A stretch of DNA of 64,000 nt. It comes from Candidatus Thiodiazotropha sp. 'RUGA'. GTDB taxonomy: Bacteria > Pseudomonadota > Gammaproteobacteria > Chromatiales > Chromatiaceae. Location: positions 46,145 through 110,144 of the forward strand of contig JAEPDS010000010.1 in assembly GCA_016842065.1 (NCBI GenBank). Direction: 5' to 3'. The notes under the pieces were generated by a model. It was not told the DNA's origin, did not search any database, and saw only the letters and a list, made by a program, of their open reading frames with translations. Of this stretch, positions 1-8,537 are shown in pieces (the first letter of the stretch is position 1; the number at the start of each line of letters is the position of its first letter). Both the position numbers and the translations under genes were made by a program.

Positions 1-248
1 GTACTTTGTATGTCACCCTTGAGCCCTGTCCCATGTGTGCCGGTGCGATTGTCCACGCCAGGGTCAAGCGGGTGGTGTATGGCGCGCCAGATCCGAAAGG
101 TGGCGCAGCTGGCAGTGTCTTCGATCTGTTACCTACGGATAGTCGATTCAATCACCGTGTCGAGGTGGAAGGTGGTTTGATGATGGAGCAGAGTGCCAAG
201 CTGTTGCAGGACTTTTTCAGGCGTAAACGCATTAAATCAAAAGCATGA
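1..248 (+). CDS. tadA: tRNA-specific adenosine deaminase TadA, 3' part (truncated by window edge)
   Basis: The reading frame is already open at the window edge, so only about the last 80 residues are present. They include the second half of the zinc-binding deaminase signature, PCPMCAG, whose two cysteines bind the catalytic zinc. The downstream stretch VYGAPDPKGGAAGS is characteristic of TadA. The family deaminates A34 to inosine in the tRNA-Arg(ACG) wobble position in the cytoplasm. The HAE half of the active site lies outside the window. The stop TGA overlaps the start of the next gene (ATGA), which implies translational coupling with pldA. The internal TTG at position 6 is not the true start. 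Confidence 0.93.
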   Translation, partial: TLYVTLEPCPMCAGAIVHARVKRVVYGAPDPKGGAAGSVFDLLPTDSRFNHRVEVEGGLMMEQSAKLLQDFFRRKRIKSKA

Positions 249-1294
249 AATCGATAGAACTCTCTTTTGCCTCAGTCAGGCCACTCCAGCTGATCTCTCT
301 GTTGTTCGCATTATCTCTCTCCGTCTCATTGTCTGCACAGCCCGTGACAGATTATCAGCGCTGTCTGTTGCGCCAATTGGACCGTGCGGCAGCGACTCAA
401 ACGGTTGCGGATATCAAGGCGCAATGCGAGCTGGAACTGGCTGAGCGAGCGGCGACAAAAGGGGAGTTGGATGAGGCGGCTGAGAGTGAGCAGCTGGAGA
501 TCGGTTCGATGATCGCCAATCGACGCGATGCAGAAAAGGCGACCCGCCAGAATCCATTTGTGATCTCCCCGCACAAACAGAACTATGTGCTTCTGGCATC
601 CTACAATGCGGAGCCGAATTTTCAGGTATACAACATCCCTGAGTCCGATTTTGACCGCTGGGAAATAAAATTTCAGCTCAGCTACAAAATGCCGGTGGTC
701 GAAGGGCTGTTTGGCAGTGATGTTGACCTCTATGCAGCCTATACCAATCTCTCTTTCTGGCAGGCCTACAACCGGGATATCTCATCGCCCTTTCGCGAGA
801 CCAATCATGAGCCTGAACTGTTCCTGGTGGTACCGGATATGTGGCCGGACGAATGGCAGCTGGATGGTTGGCGCAATGCACTGATGCAGTTTGGTGTGGT
901 GCATCAATCGAATGGACAGGGTGGTTTTCTATCCCGCAGCTGGAATCGTCTCTATGCCGACCTGAAGTTTGAGAAGCGGAATTTCCTGTTAGGACTCAAG
1001 TCCTGGTATCGGATTCCGGAGGATAACGACGATAACCCCCATATCGACGATTACATGGGTCGATATGAGATCCATGGTCTGTATAAAAAACAACAACAGA
1101 CCTTCAGCCTGATGCTAAGAAACCTGTTTGACGGTGACAGCAGGGATACCGTAAAACTCGACTGGAGTTTTCCCCTTTACGGTCGCTGGCGGGGCTACCT
1201 ACAATACTTCAACGGTTATGGTGAGAGCCTGATTGATTTCGATGCCAAGAGTCATCGTCTGGGTTTCGGTCTGCAGTTGACCGACTGGCTATGA
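245..1294 (+). CDS. pldA: Outer membrane phospholipase A (OMPLA)
   Basis: 349 residues. A hydrophobic signal peptide covers about residues 1-31 (ending near SLSAQ), followed by a polar segment and then a C-terminal barrel of alternating aromatic/polar strands. The catalytic block HQSNG followed by SRSWNRLY is seen, with His220, Ser222 and Asn234 in the spacing of the OMPLA triad (His142, Ser144, Asn156 in E. coli). The protein ends with a hydrophobic residue before the stop (LTDWL), as expected for an outer-membrane barrel. The known role is calcium-dependent hydrolysis of phospholipids that reach the outer leaflet. The N-terminal periplasmic part is longer than in E. coli. The start overlaps the tadA stop by 4 nt. 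Confidence 0.92.
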   Translation: MKSIELSFASVRPLQLISLLFALSLSVSLSAQPVTDYQRCLLRQLDRAAATQTVADIKAQCELELAERAATKGELDEAAESEQLEIGSMIANRRDAEKATRQNPFVISPHKQNYVLLASYNAEPNFQVYNIPESDFDRWEIKFQLSYKMPVVEGLFGSDVDLYAAYTNLSFWQAYNRDISSPFRETNHEPELFLVVPDMWPDEWQLDGWRNALMQFGVVHQSNGQGGFLSRSWNRLYADLKFEKRNFLLGLKSWYRIPEDNDDNPHIDDYMGRYEIHGLYKKQQQTFSLMLRNLFDGDSRDTVKLDWSFPLYGRWRGYLQYFNGYGESLIDFDAKSHRLGFGLQLTDWL

Positions 1295-1344
1295 TTGGCT
1301 CTGTTTGACCGCTCAACAACAATCCGAAAGAAAAGCTGACGCAG

Positions 1345-2130
1345 ATGCCACACCCCCAACTTCAACAACTGACCCAATTGGTAAAGCAGGCCGCTGTCAA
1401 AGAGGTCAGGTCGAGATTTCAGCAAACTGCTTCTGAAAAGAAGCTCGACGGTACCCTCATCACCGCAGCCGATCTGGGCTGTCAGCAGTGGCTGACGGAT
1501 GCCCTGAAGCAGGCGTGGCCGGATATCCCGCTGCTGGGTGAAGAGATGACATCGGAGCAACATCATCAACTGTTGCAAAACAGTGATTCCGGCCTGTGGG
1601 TGCTTGATCCTTTGGATGGTACCGCCAACTTTGCCGCTGGCTTTCCTCACTTCAGTGTCTCCCTTGCATTGGTGCAGTCCGGCCAGGTCGTCCGGGGGGT
1701 TGTCTATGACCCGATGCGGGATGAGTGTTTCAGTGCAGCGCAGGGTGAAGGGGCCTGGCTGAATGGCGCAAGGTTAGCGCTGAATCCGTCTGAAAGCACA
1801 CTTGAGGAGTGTATCGCAGTGGTCGATTTCAAGCGGCTCTCAGCAAGCCTGGCCACGGCACTGGCAGTTGAACCCCCGTTCCGTTCACAGCGAAGTCTCG
1901 GCTCGGTGGCACTGGATTGGTGTTGGCTGGCTGCGGCTCGAGGGCAGATCTATCACCATGGCGGGCAGTCTCTCTGGGACTATGCCGCGGGGCGGTTGAT
2001 ATTCGCTGAAGCGGGGGGCACTTTTTCCTCCCCTGAAGTCAATCTCAGCCTGGAAAAACAGGCGGCGGTCGCGGCCGTTTCCAAGCCGTTGCACCATCTC
2101 TGGCGAGCGTGGCTCGAACGGATGGGCTAG
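1345..2130 (+). CDS. Inositol monophosphatase family protein
   Basis: 261 residues with the three metal-binding motifs of the lithium-sensitive phosphatase fold: GEE at residues 65-67, DPLDGT at 88-93 and WDYAAG from Trp211. Members remove phosphate from inositol monophosphates, 3'-phosphoadenosine 5'-phosphate or related small molecules using magnesium. The sequence does not tell SuhB-like from CysQ-like activity, so no symbol is given. It lies 50 nt after pldA in the same direction. Its stop codon TAG (2128-2130) lies inside the left arm of a 34-bp perfect inverted repeat, so the final codon belongs to that element. Confidence 0.85.
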   Translation: MPHPQLQQLTQLVKQAAVKEVRSRFQQTASEKKLDGTLITAADLGCQQWLTDALKQAWPDIPLLGEEMTSEQHHQLLQNSDSGLWVLDPLDGTANFAAGFPHFSVSLALVQSGQVVRGVVYDPMRDECFSAAQGEGAWLNGARLALNPSESTLEECIAVVDFKRLSASLATALAVEPPFRSQRSLGSVALDWCWLAAARGQIYHHGGQSLWDYAAGRLIFAEAGGTFSSPEVNLSLEKQAAVAAVSKPLHHLWRAWLERMG

Positions 2131-2394
2131 TGGGCCACGCGGTAAATAATGTAACGATCAGCCGGACCCACAAGCCTCAGCAGCAAGGCGCACGAACGCA
2201 GTACTGGCAGGCCAATTCAAGTGAGTGCAACGCCGCAGCTGAGGCTTGTGGGCCGGCCCGAAGGGAGGCCAGCTGATAAGCCAATGCTGCGTTGTACTGC
2301 TTGGAAAGGGCATGTCATTCCCGGCGCAGTACGCCTTGCCTTGGCTCATCAGATGGCCTCTGATCGTTACATTATTTACCGCGTGGCCCACTAG
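2127..2394. repeat. 268-bp palindromic element with 34-bp perfect terminal inverted repeats
   Basis: Bases 2127-2160 are the exact reverse complement of 2361-2394. Inside lie two further imperfect inverted pairs. One is 2161-2180 with 2239-2257, nearly identical. The other lies around 2272-2298 and 2330-2356. The element could therefore fold as a long cruciform with two side hairpins. The ends read TAG...CTA, giving TA at both borders, as in TA-targeting miniature elements. The stop codons of the two converging genes (inositol monophosphatase, mltF) are formed by the two outer ends. No credible coding frame is seen inside. It may be a MITE-like element that also works as a two-way transcription terminator; that is inference. 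Confidence 0.8.
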
Positions 2395-3824
2395 AGAGCG
2401 TCCGGTGTTATGGAAAGGATATGGCTGGCATCGTTCTCCGACTCGGCTTTCCTGGTCGCCTCGATCTTGCGTAACTGCCACTTCAGCAACTCGTAATAGG
2501 CCCTGATGTTATCAACGTAGTTGACCGGTTCCTTACCTCGGGCATAGCCTCTTTTCAGGTTCTTATACCATTTTTTCAGGCTCAGCTTGGGCAGATGTTT
2601 CTTTACTTCCACCCATTTGTCAGGATCGCCCCCGAGCTGTTCGGTGAGAATACGGGCATCTTCCAGGTGGCCAAATCCCACGTTGTAACCGGCCAGCGTC
2701 AGCCATAACCGATCCGGCTCCTGAATCCGTTCCGGCAGTCTGCGTTTTATGAATTGCAGATATTTGGCTCCGCCGGTGATGCTCTGTTGCGGATCGAGGC
2801 GACTCTCGATTTTCATATGCTTAGCGGTTGCCAGTGTCAGCATCATGATGCCGCGAACCCCGGTGGGGGATTTTGCCTTAGGGTTCCAATGAGATTCCTG
2901 GTAGCCGATCGCCGCCAGCAGGCGCCAGTCCATACCAACCATCTCTGCTGCTTGTTCAAAAAAAGCGCGATATTTGGGCAGCCGGTTTTCCATGTGGCGC
3001 AGGAAGGTGCGAAGTTCGACAAAATTGAGCCGCCCGATATGACCGTAGTGGCGTTCAATGAGTTGCGGCAGGGTGCCGTCCTCCCGGATACGCTTGAAAA
3101 AGACCTCCATTGCCTGGTAGAGGCTGGCATCTTCCGCATGGGCCATGGCCCAGGCCAGTGGTTGAGGTTCAGTGAGATCAAAGCCAACTTTGATATGCGG
3201 CATGAAGCGCCGGGTCACGGCAAATTCATTCGAGTCGGCAATGGTGAAATCGATCGATTTATCCTCCACCATCTGCATCAGCTCGGCACTCTCCAGATTG
3301 TCATGGCTGGTCCATCTCAATACCGGGTACTGCTTTTGTAATCGCAATAACTCTTCTTCATGACTGCTGCCGGCCAGTATATGCAGATCCTTATCCAGTA
3401 GATCTTCGATCTTGCGTGGACGCAGGGTTCCACCCCGATAGATGACCTGCTGGGTTATCTCCTGATAGGCGGGGCCGAATCGGATGATCGATTGTCGCTC
3501 CGGGGTGACGGTCAATCCTGCAGCGGCCAGATGGGCATCCCCATTGATGACGGTGGGCAGCAGGTCGTCGAATCCTTCCGGGATGATGAAATGGGGTTTG
3601 ACGCCCAGCTCCTCGGCAAACAGCTGGACCAGATCGTATTCGAGTCCGGTCAAGCCTTCTGATCCTTCGTACAGGGTTGTACCGCTGTTACGGGTGACCA
3701 CCCGCAGCTCACCGGATGCCTTGATCCGTTCAACCAGTGGCGGCGGGATGCTGCAACTGCCGATCAGCAGGGCGAGGGCCATCAGTAGAGAGGCGGCGAT
3801 TTTGGTCGTTGAGGGAAGCTGCAT
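2391..3824 (-). CDS. mltF: Membrane-bound lytic murein transglycosylase F
   Basis: 477 residues. A hydrophobic leader ends at Cys24 in a lipobox-like IGSC, indicating an outer-membrane lipoprotein. Residues about 35-265 form a SBP_bac_3 (periplasmic amino-acid-binding-like) domain, and about 290-430 the SLT transglycosylase domain. The catalytic glutamate is Glu310 in IGYQESHW, with GVRGIMMLT downstream. This two-domain order is diagnostic of MltF, which cleaves peptidoglycan between MurNAc and GlcNAc with 1,6-anhydro formation. The start ATG is directly followed by the leader. The TAG stop lies in the right arm of the palindromic element at 2127-2394. Confidence 0.93.
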   Translation of the reverse strand: MQLPSTTKIAASLLMALALLIGSCSIPPPLVERIKASGELRVVTRNSGTTLYEGSEGLTGLEYDLVQLFAEELGVKPHFIIPEGFDDLLPTVINGDAHLAAAGLTVTPERQSIIRFGPAYQEITQQVIYRGGTLRPRKIEDLLDKDLHILAGSSHEEELLRLQKQYPVLRWTSHDNLESAELMQMVEDKSIDFTIADSNEFAVTRRFMPHIKVGFDLTEPQPLAWAMAHAEDASLYQAMEVFFKRIREDGTLPQLIERHYGHIGRLNFVELRTFLRHMENRLPKYRAFFEQAAEMVGMDWRLLAAIGYQESHWNPKAKSPTGVRGIMMLTLATAKHMKIESRLDPQQSITGGAKYLQFIKRRLPERIQEPDRLWLTLAGYNVGFGHLEDARILTEQLGGDPDKWVEVKKHLPKLSLKKWYKNLKRGYARGKEPVNYVDNIRAYYELLKWQLRKIEATRKAESENDASHILSITPDAL

Positions 3825-4017
3825 CTATGTCAGGATCTATCGATTACTTTGAGTTATGACAATAAGAATTGTCGCAGGATCCATTGGCGCACTTGTTATC
3901 TTTGCTATTGGCTCTGGCATAGTCTCTAGCTACTTAGTTTAGTCGGTATCGTACAAAAAAGAATCTACCGGCTATCGAATCAGATACCATTGGTAATCTA
4001 ATTTTCAGGTGTTGGCA

Positions 4018-4046
4018 TTGATTTTAGGCAATTGACTGGGTTTATA
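4018..4046 (+). promoter_or_regulatory. Possible sigma70-type promoter for tRNA-Ser, with an inverted repeat
   Basis: TTGATT (4018-4023) and TTTATA (4041-4046) are separated by 17 nt, about 60 nt before the tRNA. Overlapping it, GGCAATTGA (4027-4035) is the reverse complement of TCAATTGCC (4064-4072), so the promoter sits between the arms of an inverted repeat. This is a motif match by eye only. Another imperfect dyad lies around 3981-4001. No coding gene is seen between the mltF start and the tRNA. Confidence 0.35.
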
Positions 4047-4107
4047 GGTAGAATTTACCGGAATCAATTGCCGATACAGCTTTCATGGCTTGATTTCTGA
4101 TTACCTC

Positions 4108-4197
4108 GGAGAGGTGCCGGAGCGGCCGAACGGGCCTGACTCGAAATCAGGTGATCCCTTACGGGGTCCGAGGGTTCAAATCCCTCCCTCTCCGCCA
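4108..4197 (+). tRNA. tRNA-Ser (anticodon CGA)
   Basis: 90 nt including an encoded CCA (4195-4197). The acceptor stem GGAGAGG (4108-4114) pairs with CCTCTCC (4187-4193). The anticodon stem CCTGA/TCAGG (4135-4139, 4147-4151) encloses the loop CTCGAAA with anticodon CGA at 4142-4144, which reads UCG. The long variable arm is typical of tRNA-Ser, and the T arm holds GGTTCAAATCC. Confidence 0.97.
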
Positions 4198-4238
4198 AAC
4201 AGGGTGGCTTTAGCAAGCCGGAGTGGTTCAAGCGGTTA

Positions 4239-6167
4239 TCACTCCCCCATATCCTTGGTGTAGTGCTTTGGGGGTGGCGTCCAGCCCCGCTCCGATCGAT
4301 CGTGCAGTTGCATACGATCGGTCTCCATCATCTCCTTCAATGTCTCACCAAGCTCTCGCGCGCGCGCCAGGTAGGCTTTGTTGCTTGCCATTTCGGTGTT
4401 CTCATCCCACAACTCATACAGGGTATTCATGCCGTTCTCATCGTGTTTACGAAATGCCGTTGACATCTTTTCCACTTTGAACGGATGTACACCGACAGCT
4501 CTGAGTGTCGCTTTGCCCAGTTCCAGTGAGCTGTCGAAGAGTTCCCGAACCGCAATATCCACACCGGCTTTGTTCAACAGGTAGAGGTGGTTGACATCGA
4601 ATGCCCGGGCGAGAATTTTCACTTTCGGATAGTGTCGTCGAATATGCTCGACCATCTCAAGGGTGCGGCTGCGGTCATCGATGGCGATCACAACCGCTTT
4701 TGCTGATTCAATGCCGGCTGCATGCAGCAGTTCAGGCCGCGATGCATCCCCATAGTAACTTTTTACACCGACCTTGCTGAGCATGTTGATGATATCCGCC
4801 TGATGGTCGAGTACCGTTGTTTGAACCCCGCTGGCTACCAGCAGGCGGTTGACGATCTGACCGAAACGTCCATTGCCTGCGATGATGACTGAACCGGTCT
4901 CATCGATAGTATCCGCTTGGCGCTCGTCCGATTCCGGCTGACGGTTCAGGATCAGTTTGTCATAGAGAATGAACAGTACCGGTGTCAGCAGCATCGAGAG
5001 GGCGACCACCAGCGAGAGTGTGGAGGCGAGTTCCGCTGGCAATACCTGGTTCTGCAGGCTGAAACTGAGTAGCACGAAGCCGAATTCGCCTGCCTGGGCG
5101 AGTCCCAGGGTCAGCAGCCAGCCATCCGTTGTGGTCAGTCGGAATGCCCGCGCCAGCCCATACAGAACCAATCCTTTAATGGCAATCACACCGACGGTCA
5201 GGCTGAGTATGGTAAGCGTGTCGTTGAACAGTATATTGAAATCGATACCGGCACCTACTGTGATGAAAAACAGTCCAAGCAGCAGTCCTTTAAAGGGTTC
5301 GATATCGGATTCGAGTTCGTGGCGAAACTCACTGTTGGCCAATACCACGCCGGCAAGGAAGGTGCCCAGAGCCGGTGAGAGATCCACCAGTGTCATCAGC
5401 AGTGCAATACCGATCACCAGCATCAGGGCACTGGCGGTGAAAATCTCACGTAGTCTCGATTCGGCTATGAAGCGGAACATCGGTCGTGACAGAAAGTGGC
5501 CGCCAAGCAGTACACTCGCAATGGCGCCAAGCACCACCAGCGCATGGGCCCAACCGGGTAGCCCAGCCACCAGGCTCATCTCATGATGGTGTCCCGCATC
5601 CCCATGAGACTCGCCAGCAGTAGCCAGAGAGTCGCCACCGCCACCAACCAATTCGGGCAGTGCAAGCAGGGGAATCAGAGCCAGCATCGGTATCACCGCG
5701 ATATCCTGAAACAGCAGAACCGAAAAGCCGGCTCGGCCACCTTCGGTTTTACTCAGTCCCTTTTCATTGAGTGTTTGCAGAACGATGGCGGTGGATGAGA
5801 GGGAGAAGATCAGGCCAACGGTTAAAGCTACACTCCAATAGAGTCCCACCATCAGCGCTGCAGCGGTAATCAATGCAGTGGTCAGAGCAACCTGCAGTCC
5901 ACCCAGACCGATCAGCCGGTTGCGCATCTCCCACAACATTCTTGGTTGCAGTTCAAGGCCGACCAGGAACAGCATCATCACCACGCCGAATTCGGCGAAG
6001 TGCTGTATGGTCTGGGTTTCGGAACCGACCAGGCCGATTACCGGGCCGATGAATATGCCTGCAAGCAGATAGCCAAGCACTGAGCCCAAACCGAGGCGCT
6101 TGGCAATGGGTACCGCAATAACGGCAGCGCAGAGATAGATAAAGGCCTGAAACAGAAGTCCACCCAT
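4239..6167 (-). CDS. kefB: KefB/KefC-type glutathione-regulated potassium-efflux antiporter (CPA2)
   Basis: 642 residues. The N-terminal 390 or so residues form a Na+/H+-exchanger fold with about 12 membrane segments, starting VPIAKRLGLGSVLGYLLAGIFIGP. A TrkA-N/RCK nucleotide-binding domain follows at about 410-520, with IAGNGRFGQ. The family exports K+ in exchange for protons to acidify the cytoplasm during electrophile stress and is gated by glutathione adducts. A His-rich loop (about residues 196-205, GESHGDAGHHHEM) lies between membrane helices and could bind metal. The upstream gene, 3 nt away, encodes a KefG-like ancillary protein, supporting a kefGB operon. KefB and KefC cannot be separated firmly; the symbol rests on the neighbour. 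Confidence 0.85.
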   Translation of the reverse strand: MGGLLFQAFIYLCAAVIAVPIAKRLGLGSVLGYLLAGIFIGPVIGLVGSETQTIQHFAEFGVVMMLFLVGLELQPRMLWEMRNRLIGLGGLQVALTTALITAAALMVGLYWSVALTVGLIFSLSSTAIVLQTLNEKGLSKTEGGRAGFSVLLFQDIAVIPMLALIPLLALPELVGGGGDSLATAGESHGDAGHHHEMSLVAGLPGWAHALVVLGAIASVLLGGHFLSRPMFRFIAESRLREIFTASALMLVIGIALLMTLVDLSPALGTFLAGVVLANSEFRHELESDIEPFKGLLLGLFFITVGAGIDFNILFNDTLTILSLTVGVIAIKGLVLYGLARAFRLTTTDGWLLTLGLAQAGEFGFVLLSFSLQNQVLPAELASTLSLVVALSMLLTPVLFILYDKLILNRQPESDERQADTIDETGSVIIAGNGRFGQIVNRLLVASGVQTTVLDHQADIINMLSKVGVKSYYGDASRPELLHAAGIESAKAVVIAIDDRSRTLEMVEHIRRHYPKVKILARAFDVNHLYLLNKAGVDIAVRELFDSSLELGKATLRAVGVHPFKVEKMSTAFRKHDENGMNTLYELWDENTEMASNKAYLARARELGETLKEMMETDRMQLHDRSERGWTPPPKHYTKDMGE

Positions 6168-6170
6168 GTG

Positions 6171-6794
6171 TCAGGCCTCCTTGATGAGACGATTGAGGTC
6201 GCTGTTGAGTCCGGCGAGGTTTTGTGCCGTTTCAATATCGAGTTTCCGGTCACGTAAGGCCTTGAGCAACTCAATCCAGGCGTCAATATGGTGACCGATG
6301 CGACCCTCATCAACCGCCGTGCGGGCGCCAAACAGTGCGAATGGCGGCAGGTATCTCATACCGCACAGAGATGCCATCTGCTCCATAGGTTGGAGTAACT
6401 CGCGGATGGTGAAGTGATTGTATCCTTCTGCCCGATAGGCGGCTTCAGCACCGCCCGCAGAGAGCGCATTGAGAAACAGTTTGCCATGCAGCGCGGTACC
6501 TTCGGAGCCGTAAGCGAATCCATGTTCAAGTACCAGGTCCTGCCACTCTTTGAGTATGGCTGGGGTGGAGTACCAGTAGAGTGGATGTTGAAAGATGATG
6601 ACATCATGCTCGAGCAACCGTTGCTGCTCCCGGTCGATATCGATCTGAAAATCGGGGTACTCCGCATACAGGTCAACCAAGGTAATACCCTCGATCTCTG
6701 CAGCGGCTTGCGCCAGAGGACCATTCACCTCGGAACGATCCAGTGATGGGTGGGCTAGGAGTATCAGAATCCGTTGTGCAGCTTTGCGGGTCAT
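6171..6794 (-). CDS. kefG: KefG/KefF-like NAD(P)H oxidoreductase (ancillary to potassium efflux)
   Basis: 207 residues with a flavodoxin-like fold. The N terminus RILILLAHPSLDRSEVN binds the flavin phosphate, and FQHPLYWYSTPAILKEW is the second flavin-binding loop of the NQO1/KefF family. KefF and KefG bind the cytoplasmic side of KefC or KefB and are needed for full efflux activity; KefF reduces quinones. It lies 3 nt upstream of the antiporter gene on the same strand, so the two are almost certainly one operon. At about 207 residues it is slightly longer than E. coli KefG. Confidence 0.83.
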   Translation of the reverse strand: MTRKAAQRILILLAHPSLDRSEVNGPLAQAAAEIEGITLVDLYAEYPDFQIDIDREQQRLLEHDVIIFQHPLYWYSTPAILKEWQDLVLEHGFAYGSEGTALHGKLFLNALSAGGAEAAYRAEGYNHFTIRELLQPMEQMASLCGMRYLPPFALFGARTAVDEGRIGHHIDAWIELLKALRDRKLDIETAQNLAGLNSDLNRLIKEA

Positions 6795-6910
6795 TTATCA
6801 TTTCTCATCTTTGTCATGATCTGACATTGCCGATGTCCTATCACTGTGTTTAAAGGCGAAATGCACTTACCTAAGCACCAAGAAGCCTATCGCACCTTGT
6901 TTGTTCTGAG

Positions 6911-7063
6911 GTTTTGGTGGGGCCCTGCCCCACTAAATACTGGTTAAGTCAGTGTCATTCGATGTTGCTCGTCGCTCATTTGCAACAGCCAAACTACGCT
7001 CTTCGCACATTGATTGGCGATTTTGACGCACAACAGGATGTATTGAATTAGTCTTAACCGCCC
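6911..7063. repeat. Diverged copy of the dispersed TA-flanked palindromic repeat (half-unit)
   Basis: From about 6950 to 7063 the sequence aligns by eye with the left half of the full copy at 45910-46178 read in reverse. Shared blocks include GTTGCTCGTCG, CTCTTCGC, TTGATTGGCG, CACAACAGG and a terminus TTAACCGCCCT equivalent to TTAACAGACCCT. The terminus overlaps the last codons and TAA stop of the GFA-family gene (7054-7056). No true gene lies between kefG and the GFA gene; an open frame through the repeat is an accident of its sequence. Confidence 0.65.
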
Positions 7064-7452
7064 TTAGGAATCCTGTCGTCGATATCCACAATGCGTCGAT
7101 CGTAAAAATAGTGGGCGTTCGAGTGTAACTCCTTGGGGAGTTCGCCGTCATGGCATTTACTGATCAGCAACTGAGAGACCAGTCTCCATCCCATCGCATT
7201 GGTGTTGTAGAGCACTTCTCCGCAGTGATTACAGAATACCCGGGTCATCTCCAATGTCGGGTATTTGTATTCGGTAACCTGGTCCTCACCGGAAGTGATG
7301 CTCACCTGCGGCGCATCCCAGGCAACGATGGAGTGATAGGGTACATCGAGTAGATTGCGACAATCCTCACAATGACAAAAGGCGTGAACCCTGGGTTCAC
7401 CGCTCATGCTCAGGGTTACGCGGCCACAATCACATTGAACCTGATATTGCAT
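7054..7452 (-). CDS. GFA family protein (glutathione-dependent formaldehyde-activating-like, zinc-binding)
   Basis: 132 residues with the zinc pattern of the GFA/CENP-V fold: Cys7 and Cys9 (CDCG), Cys26, Cys28 and Cys31 (CHCEDC), Cys74 and Cys77 (CNHCG). Some members speed the reaction of formaldehyde with glutathione; most are uncharacterised. It overlaps the upstream MdaB-like gene by 23 nt on the same strand, so the two are coupled and probably controlled together by the HxlR regulator at 8141. Its last codons and stop come from the end of a dispersed repeat. A detoxification role for the pair is inference. Confidence 0.8.
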   Translation of the reverse strand: MQYQVQCDCGRVTLSMSGEPRVHAFCHCEDCRNLLDVPYHSIVAWDAPQVSITSGEDQVTEYKYPTLEMTRVFCNHCGEVLYNTNAMGWRLVSQLLISKCHDGELPKELHSNAHYFYDRRIVDIDDRIPKGG

Positions 7453-8047
7453 GGTCAGTTTCCTGGAAGTGTTGCTTCAAGTGGGCATCGAAACGTTTCA
7501 GATCGTTTTCGATATCGGGATTTTTCATCACATCATGGCAGACAAAAGTCTGCATCGCTTCCATACCAAAAAAGCGGAAATTCATATGCATGGGGAAGAA
7601 CAGATCGTCTACCGATCTGCCTTGAAAGAGATATTGGTGCTGATCGTCGAACGCCTCTTTTGGCGCATTGAAGGTGAGTGAGAGCAGGTATCTCTTGCCT
7701 TGCAAGGTGCCACCGGAACCATACTGTTTTGTTGCATCTTTGCGAGACCTGCCATCGCCATTGCACAAGCTGCCATCCATGCCGGCGGAATAGACCCTGT
7801 CCATGTACTGCTTGAATCGCCAGGGTACCCCCATCCAGTTGACCGGCGTCTGCAGGATGATGGCATCCGCCCATAGATGCTTTGCCACTTCCGAGTCCAC
7901 TTCATAGTCCTCTTTCATCGAGGTGGTTCGGACCTCACAGCCCTTATCCGTGAGTTGACGGATGGCCCGTTCAACCAGTGTGTTATTGAGCTTACCCGGT
8001 GACACAGGGTAGGGCTCATGAGCATTGATGATCAGGATGTTTTTCAT
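7430..8047 (-). CDS. MdaB-like NAD(P)H:quinone oxidoreductase
   Basis: 205 residues in the flavodoxin-like NQO1 family. The N terminus [19 protein letters not shown] is the flavin-phosphate loop. [23 protein letters not shown] matches the second flavin-binding region of MdaB-type enzymes. Such enzymes reduce quinones by two electrons and limit redox cycling. The gene is divergent from an HxlR-type regulator, with 93 nt between starts holding a palindromic site, and overlaps the GFA-family gene downstream. This is the usual arrangement for electrophile- or quinone-responsive HxlR regulation. The symbol mdaB is plausible but not assigned. Confidence 0.82.
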   Translation of the reverse strand: MKNILIINAHEPYPVSPGKLNNTLVERAIRQLTDKGCEVRTTSMKEDYEVDSEVAKHLWADAIILQTPVNWMGVPWRFKQYMDRVYSAGMDGSLCNGDGRSRKDATKQYGSGGTLQGKRYLLSLTFNAPKEAFDDQHQYLFQGRSVDDLFFPMHMNFRFFGMEAMQTFVCHDVMKNPDIENDLKRFDAHLKQHFQETDHAISGSM

Positions 8048-8096
8048 CTGTTTGGCCCCTTCGATTTTGCGATGGCCGCCATTCTGTTATCATTAG

Positions 8097-8119
8097 GTAT
8101 ACTTAGTCAACCAGTATAC
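8097..8119. promoter_or_regulatory. Palindromic operator candidate between mdaB-like and hxlR-like genes
   Basis: GTATAC (8097-8102) and GTATAC (8114-8119) are separated by 11 nt, and TATACTT follows both half-sites. HxlR/YodB/HypR family dimers bind such dyads between divergent genes. It lies midway between the two starts, so it could control both. This is inferred from position and symmetry. Confidence 0.55.
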
Positions 8120-8140
8120 TTTTAGTAACCTGGAGGAGAG

Positions 8141-8497
8141 ATGAAGGCACAGATTCAGATCGATGCCGGCGGCCGCAAGCGGGTTGCCGACGCCTGCACC
8201 GAACCCTGTCCGATCGAGCGCGGCATGCGCATTATCGGCGGTAAGTGGAAAGGCTCGATTCTATGGCATCTTCAGCAAGGCCCGGTACGATTCAACGATC
8301 TTGTTCGGCAGTTGGGCGGGGCGAGTAAAAAGATCGTCAATCAACGCCTCAAGGAGATGGAGGAGATCGGCCTGGTGAAGCGAGAGGTGCTCAGCACCAG
8401 GCCGGTTGCCGTTGCTTATGAGATAACTGAATTCGGTCGTTCATCACTGGACGTTCTGCAACAACTCAAACAGTGGGCGGAACAAAATGGCATTTGA
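8141..8497 (+). CDS. HxlR family winged-helix transcriptional regulator
   Basis: 118 residues. The HxlR domain covers about residues 19-112, with PCPIERGMRIIGGKWKGSIL at its start and the recognition region GASKKIVNQRLKEMEEIGLVKRE. Cys23 in EPCPI is the position used as thiol sensor in several HxlR proteins (YodB, HypR, QorR), and Cys19 lies nearby. It probably senses electrophiles or quinones and controls the divergent mdaB-like and GFA genes. A strong ribosome site (GGAGGAG) ends 3 nt before the ATG. The LysE-type gene downstream may be co-transcribed. Confidence 0.88.
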   Translation: MKAQIQIDAGGRKRVADACTEPCPIERGMRIIGGKWKGSILWHLQQGPVRFNDLVRQLGGASKKIVNQRLKEMEEIGLVKREVLSTRPVAVAYEITEFGRSSLDVLQQLKQWAEQNGI

Positions 8498-8537
8498 AGC
8501 GGCTGAGGTTTTTTCAGTTGATGTCAATCGATAAGTG

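Noticed and set aside
2158..2481. Open frames within the palindromic element
   Set aside because: They run through inverted repeats and into mltF on the wrong frame; no conserved features.
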